This document shows, one piece after another, positions 36,081 to 45,548 of a DNA stretch of 64,000 bases (position 1 is its first letter; the number at the start of each line of letters is the position of its first letter). The position numbers and the translations under genes were made by a program. Origin of the DNA: Balneolaceae bacterium UBA7797 (GTDB lineage: Bacteria > Bacteroidota > Rhodothermia > Balneolales > Balneolaceae). Where the stretch lies: positions 12,990-76,989 of the forward strand of contig DLCN01000024.1 of assembly GCA_002480645.1 (NCBI GenBank), in the 5' to 3' direction. The notes beneath the pieces are model-generated. The model was given only the letters and a program-made list of their open reading frames with translations, was not told the origin of the DNA and searched no databases.

Positions 36081-39000
36081 ATGAGCGAAGTAACACAGAA
36101 TACCTACTGGAAAAGCTTAAATCAATTAGCTCAGAATCAGGAATACCAGGAGTTTGTAGACCGCGAGTTTCCTGAAAACGCGACAGAATTAAAAGACGGA
36201 GTTTCCAGAAAAAGCTTCCTAAGAATTATGGGAGCCTCCATTGCGCTTGCAGGGTTTGCTGCATGCCGCCGTCCGGTTCAAAAAATTCTGCCGTACTCTA
36301 AACAACCTGAAGATATTGTACCGGGAGTGCCTTTATTTTATGCCTCCGCAATGCCTTTTATGGGTAGTTTAACCGGCTTGGTTATCGAGAACCACGAAGG
36401 CCGGCCAACCAAGGTAGAAGGAAATGAATTGCATCCCGGCAGCATGGGTAAAACCAATGCTTACCATCAGGCTTCTATGCTTGAGATGTACGATCCGGAT
36501 CGTTCTCACTATCCAAAAAGAAATGGCAGCAAATCTTCGGTTAACGATTTTGTAGCTTTTGCTAAAGAATATTTTGACAGCTCTAAAAAAGTAGCTTTTG
36601 TATCTGAAGCGAATTCTTCACCTACCCTTTCGTCTCTTAAAAGTGCTGCATTAAAGAAATTTGAAAACGCCAAATGGGTGACTTATGAGCCTTTTGGTGA
36701 AGAGAACATGCTGGAGGGTAACAAACTGGCATTTGGTTCTCGTTTGAGAACACACATTAATTATTCCGAAGCAGATATTGTTGTGTCTATTGATGACGAC
36801 TTCCTGTCTGCTACTCATCCTAATAATGTAGAGTACGCATATAATGTTACTGCAAAGCGTAAAGTAACGAGTACTTCGGATGAAATGAGTCGCATTTATG
36901 CCGTTGAGAATGGGTTTACACTTACCGGGGCATATGCTGATCACCGATTGAAGGTTAAAGCCAGTGAAATTCCGGCTTTTGTTAATGCATTGGCTGCTGC
37001 ACTTTCCGAAAAGGTTAGTGGACTCGACGCCTTCAGTGGTTTATCCAATAAATTTTCAGGCGAAGACTTCCTACATGTATTAGTGGAAGAATTAGCCTCT
37101 CATAAAGGTAAGAGTGCTATTTCGGCTGGTCTTTCGCAGTCTGCCGACGTTCATGCTGTTGTAGCGGCAATTAATACCGCTCTGGCAAACAACGGTAAGA
37201 CGGTTAATTATCTTGAAGTACCATTTTTGGGTTCTGAGGATAACAATCAGGCTTTTAAAGCGCTGATCAGTGACATGAAATCAGGCACTTACGATGCCGT
37301 AGTTTTTATCGGTACAAACCCTGTATTAACTGCACCTGCCGATCTTGATGTTAACACAGCGATGGATAACACTTCTGAGGTAATTCATCTTTCAACCTAT
37401 GTGGATGAGACCTCAGCTAAAGCTAACTGGCATGTAAGCCGCTCTCACTATCTTGAAGCGTGGGGAGATGGTTACTCATATAATGGCAGCAGATCAGTAA
37501 TTCAGCCTCAGATCCGGCCTCTTTATGACTCATTGAGTGAGATCGAATTACTCAATGTGATTGTAAACGGAGAAATGACTCCCGGTCATGATCTGGTACA
37601 AGATACATTTAAAGGTTTTGTTTCCGGCTCTTTTGATAAGAAATGGAAATCAATATTACATGATGGAATTGAATCAAAGGATGCACTTAGCACCGTTAAC
37701 GTTAGATTGAGATCCGGCGTAAAACCGGCTTCTACTTCAGAAGCAGCCGGAATGGAGATCGTTTTCCGTGCAGACTCCTCCGTATTTGATGGTAGATTCG
37801 CCAACTTAGGTTGGTTACAGGAATTACCGGACCCAATGACCAAGATCACATGGGACAACGTGGCCCTGATGAGTCCTGCTACGGCAGAAAAACTTGGCGT
37901 TGATAATGAAGAATTAGTTCAGTTAACCGTGAATGAAGCTTCATTAGAGATGGCTGCCTGGATTCAACCGGGTCACGCTGATGATTCTATTACCGTTCAT
38001 ACTGGATATGGCCGAACAGGAATTGGCCGTGTAGCAGATATTGACGAAGATCAGAATTCAGGCGGGGTAAATGTTTACCCGTTAATGAATTCATCAACTC
38101 CACTATTCGCTTCTGTAAATGTTTCCGGAACAGGAAATACTTATAAAATTGCTTGTGTTCAGGATCACCACAGTCTTGAAGGTCGTGATCTTTACCGACA
38201 GGCAACCTTGGAGCATTACAAAGAGAAACCTGATTTCGCCGCATTTAAAAACATCCATGGATATGAAGTCCCCGGAATGGAAGAAGCTGAAGAGCTAGGC
38301 GAAGATCAGCCAATTTCTCTCTTTGATGAGCAAACTTATCCTGAGTCGGAACCACAATGGGGTCTGGCAATCGATCTGAATGCATGTTTCGGTTGTGGAG
38401 TTTGTATCGTTGCTTGCCAGAGCGAGAATAACATCCCGGTAATTGGCAAGAAAGAAGTAAGTCGTGGACGTGAAATGCACTGGATCAGAAATGACCGGTA
38501 CTTCGTTGGCGATAAAGAGAATCCGAAAGCTGTTCATCAGCCGGTTCCATGTATGCATTGCGAATTGGCACCTTGTGAACAAGTTTGTCCGGTTGCAGCG
38601 ACCACTCACAGTGAAGATGGAATGAACCAAATGACGTATAACCGTTGTATTGGTACCCGTTACTGTGCAAATAACTGCCCATTCAAAGTTCGTCGCTTCA
38701 ACTTCTTTAATTATCCTAAAGAATATCTTACTACCGGAGAGGATCCGGATATTATTCAAATGGCCATGAACCCTGAAGTAACTGTACGTTTCAGAGGGGT
38801 TATGGAGAAATGTACTTACTGTGTTCAAAGAGTAAACCGGGCTAAGATCGATGCTAAGATCAAAACCGGTTCTCCGAAACCAGCAGATGGCACTGTAAAA
38901 ACTGCCTGCCAGCAGGCTTGTCCGGCTGATGCCATTTATTTCGGCGATCTGACCGATAATAACAGTGTTGTTGCCAAAATGAAGCACAACGAACGTAATT

Positions 39001-39110
39001 ATCTGATGCTTGAGGAATTAAACGTTCGAGCACGTACATCTTACATGGCTAAATTAAGCAATCCAAACCCTGCTTTGGCTGAAGAAATTAACGAGGAACA
39101 CGCCCACTAA
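36081..39110 (+). CDS. actB: Alternative Complex III iron-sulfur/molybdopterin-like subunit
   Basis: 1009 residues, a fusion of a molybdopterin-oxidoreductase-like domain without cofactor ligands (residues ~80-730) and a ferredoxin-like domain. A Tat-like signal is visible at SRKSFLRIMGASIALAGFAAC (Lys in place of the second Arg). Four cluster-binding Cys groups lie near the C-terminus: CFGCGVCIVAC, PCMHCELAPCEQVC, RCIGTRYCANNC and CTYCVQRVN with CQQACP. The clusters form a wire toward the ActC quinol site. The stop overlaps the ATG of actC by 1 nt. Confidence 0.95.
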   Translation: MSEVTQNTYWKSLNQLAQNQEYQEFVDREFPENATELKDGVSRKSFLRIMGASIALAGFAACRRPVQKILPYSKQPEDIVPGVPLFYASAMPFMGSLTGLVIENHEGRPTKVEGNELHPGSMGKTNAYHQASMLEMYDPDRSHYPKRNGSKSSVNDFVAFAKEYFDSSKKVAFVSEANSSPTLSSLKSAALKKFENAKWVTYEPFGEENMLEGNKLAFGSRLRTHINYSEADIVVSIDDDFLSATHPNNVEYAYNVTAKRKVTSTSDEMSRIYAVENGFTLTGAYADHRLKVKASEIPAFVNALAAALSEKVSGLDAFSGLSNKFSGEDFLHVLVEELASHKGKSAISAGLSQSADVHAVVAAINTALANNGKTVNYLEVPFLGSEDNNQAFKALISDMKSGTYDAVVFIGTNPVLTAPADLDVNTAMDNTSEVIHLSTYVDETSAKANWHVSRSHYLEAWGDGYSYNGSRSVIQPQIRPLYDSLSEIELLNVIVNGEMTPGHDLVQDTFKGFVSGSFDKKWKSILHDGIESKDALSTVNVRLRSGVKPASTSEAAGMEIVFRADSSVFDGRFANLGWLQELPDPMTKITWDNVALMSPATAEKLGVDNEELVQLTVNEASLEMAAWIQPGHADDSITVHTGYGRTGIGRVADIDEDQNSGGVNVYPLMNSSTPLFASVNVSGTGNTYKIACVQDHHSLEGRDLYRQATLEHYKEKPDFAAFKNIHGYEVPGMEEAEELGEDQPISLFDEQTYPESEPQWGLAIDLNACFGCGVCIVACQSENNIPVIGKKEVSRGREMHWIRNDRYFVGDKENPKAVHQPVPCMHCELAPCEQVCPVAATTHSEDGMNQMTYNRCIGTRYCANNCPFKVRRFNFFNYPKEYLTTGEDPDIIQMAMNPEVTVRFRGVMEKCTYCVQRVNRAKIDAKIKTGSPKPADGTVKTACQQACPADAIYFGDLTDNNSVVAKMKHNERNYLMLEELNVRARTSYMAKLSNPNPALAEEINEEHAH

Positions 39111-40537
39111 TGAGTAAATACGAATACGTACCGGAACCAGCGCTTGTTAAAGGCAATCATAGCTTTTCCAGCATAACAGAACTGGTAACAGATGTAAACT
39201 TACGACCTACTCCAAAAGCCTGGTATCTGGCAATGTTGCCGGCAAATGCCCTGCTTATGTTGCTTTTAGCCTCTATCGGCTACCTGATTTGGCAGGGAAC
39301 CGGGATCTGGGGACTTAACAACCCCGTAGGTTGGGGTTGGGCAATTATCAACTTCGTTTGGTGGGTTGGTATTGGTCACGCCGGAACCCTGATCTCCGCG
39401 ATCTTATTCCTGTTCAGACAGGATTGGAGAACAGCTATTAACCGATTTGCAGAGGCAATGACGATCTTCGCGGTAATGTGTGCCGGTATCTTCCCGGCGA
39501 TTCACGTAGGTCGTATCTGGGTGATCTACTGGGTATTCCCGGTACCAAATCAGATGGCGATGTGGCCCAACTTTAACTCTCCGTTACTTTGGGACGTGTT
39601 CGCGGTATCTACTTATTTTACAGTATCTTTACTGTTTTGGTATGTAGGTCTCATCCCTGACCTTGCCACCCTCAGAGATAAAGCAAGTGACAAGATCAGA
39701 CAAGTTGCGTATGGATTATTCTCTCTCGGCTGGACAGGAAGCAACCGCCACTGGTGGAATTATGAAAAAGCGTACATGATCTTAGCTGGTCTTGCTACTC
39801 CGCTGGTACTTTCTGTACATACGATCGTATCTTTTGACTTTGCTGTTTCTATGATCCCCGGTTGGCATACAACCATTTTCCCTCCTTATTTCGTTGCCGG
39901 TGCTATCTTCTCAGGTTTTGCCATGGTATTAACGCTTATGTTAGTAGCCAGAGAGATCTTTGGCATGAAAGATATTATGACCGATGATCACATGGAGAAA
40001 ATGAACATAGTGATCCTCGTTACCGGATCTATGGTAGGTTTCGCCTATATGATGGAATTCTTTATTGCCTGGTACAGCGGTGTGGAATACGAGAAAGCAA
40101 TTTTCTTACTCAGAGCCACCGGACCTTATGCTTGGGCATACTGGACAATGATGACCTGTAATGTGGTTTCACCTCAGGTATTCTGGTTCAAAAAATTACG
40201 AACTAACGTGAAATTTACATTTGCGATCTCTATTGTAGTGAACATCGGAATGTGGTTCGAACGATTTGTGATCACGGTAACCTCGCTGGCCAATGATTAT
40301 CTGCCATCCTCCTGGGATTACTACTCACCAACAATCTGGGATGTTCTCACTTATGTTGGCACGTTCGGATTATTCTTCACCATGTTCCTTTTATTCCTTC
40401 GCTTCCTTCCGATGATCGCGATCGCTGAATTAAAAGCTGTTATGCCGATCGCAGATCCGCATAATTATGATGAAGAAACCAAAGAGTATATCGCTCCAAA
40501 AACTGAAGGTTCTAACACTCACAGTGAAACAGTTTAA
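39110..40537 (+). CDS. actC: Alternative Complex III NrfD-like quinol-binding membrane subunit
   Basis: 475 residues with about ten membrane helices. FVWWVGIGHAGTLISAILFLFRQDWRTAINRFAEAM is the NrfD/PsrC signature that frames the quinol site. SVHTIVSFDFAVSMIPGWHTTIFPPYFVAGAIFSG is also strongly conserved in ActC. Together with ActB it oxidises quinol, and the NrfD fold may help move protons. The gene starts inside TAATG at the end of actB and ends 3 bp before actD. Confidence 0.95.
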   Translation: MSKYEYVPEPALVKGNHSFSSITELVTDVNLRPTPKAWYLAMLPANALLMLLLASIGYLIWQGTGIWGLNNPVGWGWAIINFVWWVGIGHAGTLISAILFLFRQDWRTAINRFAEAMTIFAVMCAGIFPAIHVGRIWVIYWVFPVPNQMAMWPNFNSPLLWDVFAVSTYFTVSLLFWYVGLIPDLATLRDKASDKIRQVAYGLFSLGWTGSNRHWWNYEKAYMILAGLATPLVLSVHTIVSFDFAVSMIPGWHTTIFPPYFVAGAIFSGFAMVLTLMLVAREIFGMKDIMTDDHMEKMNIVILVTGSMVGFAYMMEFFIAWYSGVEYEKAIFLLRATGPYAWAYWTMMTCNVVSPQVFWFKKLRTNVKFTFAISIVVNIGMWFERFVITVTSLANDYLPSSWDYYSPTIWDVLTYVGTFGLFFTMFLLFLRFLPMIAIAELKAVMPIADPHNYDEETKEYIAPKTEGSNTHSETV

Positions 40538-40540
40538 AAT

Positions 40541-41092
40541 ATGAGTACTTCAAACGATCAAAATACTGAGTTATACGGCATTTTAGCTGAGTTCAGGAAT
40601 CCAAAAGAGCTTGTAGACGTCTCTAAAAAAATTGTTGAAGCAGGGTACGATAAATTCGATACCTACAGCCCATTTCCAATTCACGGAATAGATAAAGCAA
40701 TGAGTCTCGAGAAATCTAAACTAGGATGGATCGTATTAGGTCACGGGTTGTTAGGCTTTACCCTTGCGATCTCCATGATGTATTTTATGGCCGTTGTAGA
40801 CTATCCCTTAAATATTAGTGGTAAACCATTTTTTAACGCTCCGGCCTGGGTACCAATTACCTTCGAATTAACCGTATTGTTGTCTGCTTTTGGAGCTGTA
40901 TTTGGTATGTTTTTTTTAAATGGACTACCAAAGCATCATAATCCATTATTTAATGTAGAACGGTTTAAGAAAGCTACTGATGATGGTTTCTTTGTTTGTA
41001 TAGAAGCCCGTGACAGTAAATTTCATGCTGATCAGGTACAACAGTTACTGGAAGCAGCTGGTGCTACCCATATTGAAGAAGTATATGACTAA
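40541..41092 (+). CDS. actD: Alternative Complex III subunit D (DUF3341)
   Basis: 183 residues. An N-terminal ferredoxin-like soluble domain (YGILAEFRNPKELVDVSKKIVEAGYDKFDTYSPFPIHGID) leads into two membrane helices (VLGHGLLGFTLAISMMYFM and ITFELTVLLSAFGAVFGMFF). The end (FHADQVQQLLEAAGATHIEEVY) completes the DUF3341 layout. It is a structural membrane subunit of the complex. It lies between actC and actE at close spacing. Confidence 0.93.
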   Translation: MSTSNDQNTELYGILAEFRNPKELVDVSKKIVEAGYDKFDTYSPFPIHGIDKAMSLEKSKLGWIVLGHGLLGFTLAISMMYFMAVVDYPLNISGKPFFNAPAWVPITFELTVLLSAFGAVFGMFFLNGLPKHHNPLFNVERFKKATDDGFFVCIEARDSKFHADQVQQLLEAAGATHIEEVYD

Positions 41093-41117
41093 GAATAAAC
41101 GCGGAATTTCATCTTTC

Positions 41118-42122
41118 ATGAACGTTAAACGATATACTAAAGTAGCTGGCATACTCACCATCGGCCTGATGTTGAACGGTTGTCGGGGTATGAAGTCAGA
41201 AAAACCACCTGTTCATCCAAACATGAACATGGATCAACAACCCAGAAAAGAGGCCCAGGAAGTAAATAACTACTTCGCCGATGGTCGCTCAATGCGTCAA
41301 CCTGTTGATGGAACTGTTGCCCGTGGCTTTGAAAAAGCTGACCTCGCATACTACGAAGGAATTGAAGAAAACGGTGATTTCGTGGCTGAAATGCCAGTTG
41401 ATATTACTAAATCACTCCTATACCGTGGAAAAGATCGTTACGAAGTATTTTGTACTCCTTGCCATGGTATCACCGGAGATGGCAGAGGCATTATCATGAC
41501 CGGTGGCTACGGATATGTTCCTGCCCCAACATATCATCAGGATCGTTTACGCGAAGCTCCGGATGGAGAGATCTATTCCGCCATTTATAACGGTGTACGT
41601 AACATGCCTTCTTATGCTCATCAGATTCCGGTAGACGACCGATGGGCGATCGTTGCTTACATAAGAGCGTTACAAGCCAGCCAAAATGTTACAAAAGACC
41701 AGATCACACAATATGATGTTGATCTGAGTGATCTTGAAGCAAAATATGAAGCTGAACAAGCTAAATTAGCCGAAATGCAGGCTGCTAAAGAAGCTTCACA
41801 GGGCGAGCAGGTTGCCACAGCCGAACATGGAAAAGAAGTGGCTACTCAATATGCCTGCCAGACATGCCACTCTGTGGATGGTTCCGTTGTGATCGGACCA
41901 AGCTGGAAAGATCTGTTTGGAAGTACCGGCAAAGTAACTACTGACGCTGGTGAGACCATCACTGTAACAAAAGATTCTGAATATATCATTGAGTCTATCA
42001 CTCATCCATATGCTAAGATCGTTGACGGATTTGACCCATTAATGGCTGATGCCTACGGTTCACTATCAAAATACGACCTTGAGTCTCTTGTGGAGTACAT
42101 TAAAACACTGAGCGATAACTAA
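41118..42122 (+). CDS. actE: Alternative Complex III cytochrome c lipoprotein, with a second cytochrome c domain
   Basis: I chose the ATG at 41118 because it gives an SPII signal (GILTIGLMLNGC, lipid Cys22); an ATG at 41085 overlapping actD is the alternative. Of 334 residues, 60-190 form the usual ActE domain with haem site CTPCH (112-116) and PSYAHQIPVDDRWAIVAYI. A charged helical linker (~200-230, LEAKYEAEQAKLAEMQAAKEA) then joins a second domain with CQTCH (247-251) and IGPSWKDLFG. The second domain resembles the cytochrome domain of CoxB in the same operon. Known ActE proteins are monohaem as far as I recall, so the fusion is unusual. It probably hands electrons to CoxB. Confidence 0.9.
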   Translation: MNVKRYTKVAGILTIGLMLNGCRGMKSEKPPVHPNMNMDQQPRKEAQEVNNYFADGRSMRQPVDGTVARGFEKADLAYYEGIEENGDFVAEMPVDITKSLLYRGKDRYEVFCTPCHGITGDGRGIIMTGGYGYVPAPTYHQDRLREAPDGEIYSAIYNGVRNMPSYAHQIPVDDRWAIVAYIRALQASQNVTKDQITQYDVDLSDLEAKYEAEQAKLAEMQAAKEASQGEQVATAEHGKEVATQYACQTCHSVDGSVVIGPSWKDLFGSTGKVTTDAGETITVTKDSEYIIESITHPYAKIVDGFDPLMADAYGSLSKYDLESLVEYIKTLSDN

Positions 42123-42145
42123 GATCTTGCTTAAATACCTATAAA

Positions 42146-43351
42146 ATGAGTCATAAGCCTACAATAACCGATTCTTTACAATTCTCAGCCGATAGCAAGC
42201 TCCCTACGTATTTATTCGGAGCCGGACTGGCTGGTCTGATCCTCAGTGCTATTGGATATTTCACGAATACCGATCAGTTCTTTTTCTCTTATCTGGTGAG
42301 CTTCACCTTCTTTACAGGAATTGCTGTTGCATCAGTATTCATGGTTTTGTTCCATCATATCACTAAATCCAAATGGGGTGTAGTTTTTCGTAGAATTCCA
42401 GAGACCATAGGAGCCAACCTCTGGATCTGGACGATCTTTGTCTTACCGGTAATACTTGGTATTCATAACTTATATCACTGGAGCCACGAAGATGCTGTTG
42501 CAACAGATCATATTCTTCAAGCTAAATCAGCTTATCTGAATACTCCATTCTTTATAGTTCGTCAATTCATTTATTTCGCGATTTGGGGCTTTGTTGGTCG
42601 TAAATTATATAAAGCTTCTGTTGATCTTGAAAAGACCGGGGACTGGGGAATCACCTCATTGATGAGAAAGATCAGTGCTCCTGCTATCCCATTATTTGCT
42701 TTTTCATTGACCTTTGCCGGCTTCGACTGGTTAATGTCACTCGATCCACACTGGTTCTCAACCATGTTCGGTGTTTATTACTTTGCAATCAGTTTTCAGG
42801 CTTTCTGGGCAGTTATGATCCTCATGGCGTATTTCCTGCACAGTCAGGGATATTTAAAAAATACCATTGTTCAAGCTCATATTTATGATCTGGGTGCCTG
42901 GTTATTCGCTTTCACTGTATTTTATGCTTACATCGCATTCAGCCAGTTCCTGCTTATCTATTATGCTAACCTTCCTGAAGAAACTCTTTGGTTCTATGAC
43001 CGATTGGAAGGCGGCTTCCAATACATTGCATATGGAATGTTATTATTCAGATTTGCATTACCATTCTTAGTTTTACTGAACAGAGAACAAAAGCACCGTA
43101 AGAACGTGCTCATCTTTGTGGCTGTTGTAGTAGTTGTTATGCATTTCCTTGAATTATACTGGATCGCAATGCCTACTATGCACCCTGAAGAGGCACACGG
43201 ATTACATTTCAGCTGGATGGATCTGACTACTTTCATTGGCCTGGGAGGCATCTTCTTTGGATTATTCTTCCGACAATTCAAGAAAAACAGCATGATCCCG
43301 GAAAATGATCCGAAACTGGATGCATGTTTAGAAAAAACTTATCACCACTAA
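42146..43351 (+). CDS. actF: Alternative Complex III membrane subunit F (NrfD-related)
   Basis: 401 residues with about ten membrane helices. FDWLMSLDPHWFSTMFGVYYFA and the PxP-type ending are characteristic of ActF, as is HDLGAWLFAFTVFYAYIAFSQFLLIYYANLPEET in the form YDLGAWLFAF. The subunit is related to ActC and is thought to supply a proton path; no quinol site is assigned to it. The two His-rich segments (HNLYHWSHEDAV, HFLELYWIAMPTMHPEEAHG) are conserved in the family. It sits between actE and a small membrane protein gene. Confidence 0.93.
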   Translation: MSHKPTITDSLQFSADSKLPTYLFGAGLAGLILSAIGYFTNTDQFFFSYLVSFTFFTGIAVASVFMVLFHHITKSKWGVVFRRIPETIGANLWIWTIFVLPVILGIHNLYHWSHEDAVATDHILQAKSAYLNTPFFIVRQFIYFAIWGFVGRKLYKASVDLEKTGDWGITSLMRKISAPAIPLFAFSLTFAGFDWLMSLDPHWFSTMFGVYYFAISFQAFWAVMILMAYFLHSQGYLKNTIVQAHIYDLGAWLFAFTVFYAYIAFSQFLLIYYANLPEETLWFYDRLEGGFQYIAYGMLLFRFALPFLVLLNREQKHRKNVLIFVAVVVVVMHFLELYWIAMPTMHPEEAHGLHFSWMDLTTFIGLGGIFFGLFFRQFKKNSMIPENDPKLDACLEKTYHH

Positions 43352-43364
43352 TTGATTATCGACT

Positions 43365-43754
43365 ATGTCTTCTGATCATATTGAAGAATCAAACGCAAAA
43401 GTAACACTGGACGAAAGTGGCGAAAATGCCACGTTGGAAACCAATAATTCAGGGTTTGCAAATAATGTTACCCATGGTGTGAATGATGATAATCTCGACT
43501 ATAAAAAACTGATCTTTTGGTCAGTACTTGGTGTATCCATTGTTGCGGTATTTATTGTTTCTCTGATCTATTTCTCTGAATTCAGTCTCAACAATGCGAA
43601 GGAGAACGCTGGATCTACAACTTCATATCTTGAGGTAACTAAGCTCAAAGCAGATCAGACAGCAACGTTAAATTCTTATGGTGTGGTCGATCTCGAAAAA
43701 GGTATTTACCACATTCCCATTGATGAGGCTATCAATCAAATAGCCGTTGATTAA
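43365..43754 (+). CDS. Small single-pass membrane protein in the act-cox operon
   Basis: 129 residues: ~50 acidic polar residues, one membrane helix (LIFWSVLGVSIVAVFIVSLIYF), then a ~55-residue periplasmic tail containing KLKADQTATLNSYGVVDLEKGIYHIPIDEAI. The tail is the conserved-looking part and recalls accessory proteins found between actF and SCO genes in Bacteroidota. No cofactor site is visible. The stop overlaps the proposed start of the SCO gene by 8 bp, which supports a role in oxidase assembly or in the supercomplex. Confidence 0.75.
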   Translation: MSSDHIEESNAKVTLDESGENATLETNNSGFANNVTHGVNDDNLDYKKLIFWSVLGVSIVAVFIVSLIYFSEFSLNNAKENAGSTTSYLEVTKLKADQTATLNSYGVVDLEKGIYHIPIDEAINQIAVD

Positions 43755-44583
43755 CATCCGATTTACCAGAAATATATTGATGGCAGTTTTTACTTTAACT
43801 GCCATTTTTACATCCGGTTCACACACATTTGCTCAACTAAACAGACAAGTACCCGAAGAACTTAACGATGTTGGGATAGATGAGCATCTGGGAGATTACA
43901 TCCCATTGGACGCCAAATTCGCTGATTCCAATGGAGATTCGGTAACAATAGGTTCTTTATTGGTAGAAGGTAAACCTGTCATTCTGAATCCACTTTACTA
44001 CGAATGCCCGATGTTATGTGGGTTAGTAATTGATGGTGTGATGGATGTTACCCAACAAATGGCCTGGTCGCCCGGTGATGAGTTCATCACCATCTCAGTA
44101 AGTATAGACCCGACCGAGGATCATACACTGGCAGCTGAGAAGAAAGCTTTTTATTTATCCAAACTGAACAAACCAAAGGCTGCAGAAGGATGGCATTTCC
44201 TGACAGGAAATCAACAGAATATTGACAAGGTAGTTAAGGCAGCAGGTTTTAAATACAATGAAATTGAAGATACCGGTGAGTTTGCTCATAGTGCTGCGAT
44301 CATATTATTGAGTCCGGAAGGAAAGATCACACGCTATTTATACGGTATTAAATACAACGAATTTGACGTACGAAACGCTCTCTTTGAGTCGGCAGATGGT
44401 GAGATAGGAAATACCGTTACCAAACTGGTGATGTATTGTTATCAATACGATCCGGATTCTAACAGCTATGCTCCGGTTGCAATTAATATTATGAAGCTTG
44501 GAGGCTTGGCTACACTGATAATTCTTGGTATCTTCCTCGGCCTTCTCTGGCTACGTGAGAAAAAATCATTATCAATCAACTAA
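43747..44583 (+). CDS. SCO1/SenC copper chaperone
   Basis: 278 residues from a TTG at 43747; this start gives positively charged residues before the signal core, whereas the ATG at 43780 would remove them. The thioredoxin fold carries the copper ligands C87 and C91 in ECPMLCGL and His181 in EFAHSAA. A C-terminal membrane helix (LGGLATLIILGIFLGLLWL) adds a second anchor. SCO proteins load the CuA site of CoxB, the very next gene. The coding start overlaps the preceding small membrane-protein gene. Confidence 0.9.
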   Translation: MINIRFTRNILMAVFTLTAIFTSGSHTFAQLNRQVPEELNDVGIDEHLGDYIPLDAKFADSNGDSVTIGSLLVEGKPVILNPLYYECPMLCGLVIDGVMDVTQQMAWSPGDEFITISVSIDPTEDHTLAAEKKAFYLSKLNKPKAAEGWHFLTGNQQNIDKVVKAAGFKYNEIEDTGEFAHSAAIILLSPEGKITRYLYGIKYNEFDVRNALFESADGEIGNTVTKLVMYCYQYDPDSNSYAPVAINIMKLGGLATLIILGIFLGLLWLREKKSLSIN

Positions 44584-44599
44584 TTAACAACTTCCTCTA

Positions 44600-45544
44600 A
44601 TGGGCAGATTATTCGATTTCATGCTCCCGGAGAACATGTCTCCGTTAACAGCGGACTATACCGATGGGTTGTTTCACTTCATCAATGAAGCAAGCACTAT
44701 CGTTCTCGTTGGGATCACTATAGCATTAATATATTTTGCGATCCGTTATCGTAGAAAATCATCCGACGATAAAACACCGGTTATTACTCACAATAATAAA
44801 CTTGAGATAACCTGGTCTGTAATCCCCCTCTTTATTACTCTCATTATTTTCAGCTGGGGATACAAAGGTTGGTTAAACCTGAAAGCCGTTCCTGATGATG
44901 CCTACGAAATTCATGTTACCGGATTTAAATGGAACTGGGCCGTAAGTTATGAAAATGGAGCTCAGACTCTGAACGAAATTCACGTACCTCAGGGCACTCC
45001 GGTTAAATTGGTAATGAAATCCCGCGATGTACTTCACTCTTTCTTTGTACCGGATTACCGCGTAAAGCAGGATGTATTGCCCAACCGTTATACCTATGTT
45101 TGGTTTCAGGCTGAAGAAGTCGGGGAATCTCAGGTATTCTGTACCGAATACTGCGGTACCAGCCACTCAAATATGTTAGCAAAAGTGATCGTTCACGAGC
45201 CTGATGACTTTAAAAACTGGCTGGAGATGAATGGTGGCGCCGGCGGATCAGGCGATCCGGTAGAAGCAGGTAAAGAATTGGTTAACCTCAATGGATGCCA
45301 GGCTTGTCATTCCGTTGATGGTACTCCGGGTATCGGCCCATCCTTCAAAGGCATTTGGGGCAAGGAAGAATCACTGGCAGACGGAAGCACCGTAACTGTT
45401 GATGAGAATTATGTTCGGGAATCTATTCTGAATCCGGGTGCAAAGATCGTAGCCGGCCATGATAATGTAATGACTCCCTACGAAGGCATTTTAAGCGATG
45501 AAGACATCACTAATATTATTGAATACTTAAAAACTATAGAGTGA
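44600..45544 (+). CDS. coxB: caa3 cytochrome c oxidase subunit II with fused cytochrome c domain
   Basis: 314 residues. Two membrane helices (~32-50 and ~70-90) precede the cupredoxin domain. The CuA ligands are His146, C181, E183 (carbonyl), C185, His189 and Met192 in LHSFFVP and CTEYCGTSHSNM. A Gly-rich linker (~210-219) leads to a cytochrome c domain with CQACH (233-237) and IGPSFKGIWG, the mark of caa3 enzymes. Electrons would enter here from ActE. It is 16 bp after the SCO gene and 4 bp before coxA. Confidence 0.95.
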   Translation: MGRLFDFMLPENMSPLTADYTDGLFHFINEASTIVLVGITIALIYFAIRYRRKSSDDKTPVITHNNKLEITWSVIPLFITLIIFSWGYKGWLNLKAVPDDAYEIHVTGFKWNWAVSYENGAQTLNEIHVPQGTPVKLVMKSRDVLHSFFVPDYRVKQDVLPNRYTYVWFQAEEVGESQVFCTEYCGTSHSNMLAKVIVHEPDDFKNWLEMNGGAGGSGDPVEAGKELVNLNGCQACHSVDGTPGIGPSFKGIWGKEESLADGSTVTVDENYVRESILNPGAKIVAGHDNVMTPYEGILSDEDITNIIEYLKTIE

Positions 45545-45548
45545 GCAA

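Noticed and set aside
38295..38987. 230-codon open frame on the minus strand
   Set aside because: It is antisense to the conserved iron-sulfur domain of actB; its translation shows no family and the actB frame is certain.
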